A stretch of 7,160 bases of DNA, taken from NCBI GenBank assembly GCA_007129985.1, contig SKUL01000369.1, positions 1 to 7,160 of the forward strand. Reading direction: 5' to 3'. Origin of the DNA: Flavobacteriales bacterium. GTDB taxonomy: Bacteria > Bacteroidota > Bacteroidia > Flavobacteriales_D > SKUL01. Under the pieces are notes generated by a model. That model saw nothing but the letters and a program-made list of their open reading frames with translations, made no database searches and had not been told where the DNA came from. The position numbers and the translations under genes were made by a program. Every line of letters starts with the position of its first letter. The stretch's first letter is position 1. Of the stretch, positions 6,462-7,160 are shown piece after piece.

Positions 6462-7023
6462 CAACTACGACTCTTTCACGTACAACCTGTACCACAGGCT
6501 CCAGCCCTTTGTGGATTCCATAGATGTTTTTCGAAACGACCAGTTTGATCCTCAAAAAGTAACAGAATACGACGGAGTTGTTTTCTCGCCCGGCCCGGGT
6601 TTGCCGCACGATGCCGGATGCATGCCTCTGGTCATTGCCCAGTACCACCGCCAAGTACCCATGCTTGGAATATGTCTTGGGATGCAAGCCATCGGGCAAC
6701 ATTTCGGAGCCAAATTGACAAACCTCCCCAAGGTGCTTCACGGCGTTTCTTTCACTGGTGTGGTTAGAGATGCCGAAGACCCGCTCTATCGGGGCATGCC
6801 AACAAACTTTGCTTGCGGACATTATCACAGTTGGATTGTAACTGATATTCCTGACGGCCTACAAATTACTGCACAGCATGAAGATGGCTGGGCGCTGTCA
6901 TTCAAGCACAAAGAGCTTCCCATTTGGGGAGTACAATATCACCCTGAATCTGTGCTTACGCCCTTCGGAAAGCAAATACTCAGGAACTGGGTGGACGCAC
7001 TTATCCCTGCGCGGTCGCGCTAG
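6442..7023 (+). CDS. pabA: Glutamine amidotransferase, PabA/TrpG type (aminodeoxychorismate or anthranilate synthase component II)
   Basis: The class I glutaminase subunit that releases ammonia from glutamine for a chorismate-amination partner: PabB (4-amino-4-deoxychorismate, folate) or TrpE (anthranilate, tryptophan). It has 193 residues, the usual length. Visible are the standard N-terminus LLIDNYDSFTYNL (4-16), the oxyanion segment SPGPG (49-53), the nucleophile loop GICLGMQ with C78, the HYHSW motif (127-131) and the YHPES segment with catalytic H167 and E169. The triad is complete. The start ATG 6442 lies inside the end of the OstA-like gene (20-base overlap, different frame) and directly begins the conserved N-terminus, so translation is probably coupled. 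No trp or pab partner gene is in view. Assignment to pabA rather than trpG is uncertain, since many bacteria use one subunit for both; the symbol is the less sure part of this entry. Confidence 0.93.
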   Translation: MKLLLIDNYDSFTYNLYHRLQPFVDSIDVFRNDQFDPQKVTEYDGVVFSPGPGLPHDAGCMPLVIAQYHRQVPMLGICLGMQAIGQHFGAKLTNLPKVLHGVSFTGVVRDAEDPLYRGMPTNFACGHYHSWIVTDIPDGLQITAQHEDGWALSFKHKELPIWGVQYHPESVLTPFGKQILRNWVDALIPARSR

Positions 7024-7160
7024 AAGAAGTTGGCATTGCTCCCCAGATTACCCCTACGCTGCAATTTGAGATCCTGAAGTACCTGAGCTTTTACATTTAC
7101 GTGAATCTGATAACTTCGGCGGATACCGAAAGGAATAACCGTTGCCTGCAGCTCCCAGCA
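7020..7160 (-). CDS. Possible 3' end of a convergent gene of unknown function (partial)
   Basis: The last 137 bases after the amidotransferase hold no confident gene. On the - strand one frame is open from the window edge to a TAG at 7022-7020, giving 46 residues that end GNLGSNANFF. Its stop and the amidotransferase stop share the tetranucleotide CTAG, a tail-to-tail arrangement. The stretch YQIHVNVKAQVL shows the alternating pattern of an amphipathic beta-strand and the chain ends in Phe, which is compatible with an outer-membrane protein, but this is weak. A second - strand frame is also open from the edge to a stop near 7097, and a third to near 7024; one + frame is open too but has no start. 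I do not recognise the protein in any frame. Treat as tentative. Confidence 0.3.
   Translation of the reverse strand, partial: CWELQATVIPFGIRRSYQIHVNVKAQVLQDLKLQRRGNLGSNANFF

Noticed and set aside
1..7160. CRISPR array, insertion sequence, tRNA or rRNA gene, phage or defence system
   Set aside because: I saw no spaced direct repeats, terminal inverted repeats, transposase motifs or tRNA-like cloverleaf. Nearly all the sequence is accounted for by housekeeping genes.

Overview
The window is a compact, almost fully coding stretch of a Bacteroidota chromosome, most likely Flavobacteriia-like. Four things point there: a Bacteroidota-type promoter element (TAnnTTTG) directly upstream of the Fur-family gene; no recognisable Shine-Dalgarno sequences; a large secreted OstA-like protein of the Bacteroidota kind; and a Rel/SpoT, Fur-like, PurA gene order that I recall from flavobacteria but could not check here. 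The genus is not resolvable from the window.

Layout. All confident genes are on the + strand. Positions 1-741 hold the C-terminal part of fumarylacetoacetase (tyrosine catabolism), cut by the window edge. Five bases later comes a full-length bifunctional (p)ppGpp synthetase/hydrolase (747-2972). After 27 bases, which contain a good -7 promoter element, there is a Fur-family regulator (3000-3446) whose best start is the ATG at 3000. A 103-base spacer (with a small hairpin and a 14-codon mini-ORF whose start overlaps the regulator's stop) leads to adenylosuccinate synthetase purA (3550-4830). Thirty-two bases on is a secreted OstA-like beta-jellyroll protein (4863-6461). Its last 20 bases overlap the start of a class I glutamine amidotransferase of the PabA/TrpG type (6442-7023). 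The final 137 bases contain no certain gene; the best candidate is the 3' end of a convergent gene on the - strand.

How the genes relate. Rel/SpoT sets the (p)ppGpp level. PurA, two genes downstream, is the GTP-consuming first step from IMP to AMP and is a known target of ppGpp inhibition in E. coli. The cluster therefore places an alarmone enzyme near one of its classical targets, with a metal-type repressor in between. The OstA-like protein suggests an envelope/LPS transport role and PabA/TrpG a chorismate-utilising pathway (folate or tryptophan). These look co-transcribed rather than functionally tied to the upstream genes.

I found no RNA gene, CRISPR array, insertion sequence or phage sequence. 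This is mostly a housekeeping region and I do not see a clearly new biological system. The most noteworthy points are the Fur-family protein without its CxxC zinc site, the stringent-response/purine neighbourhood, the start-site correction for that Fur gene, and the OstA-like/PabA overlap.
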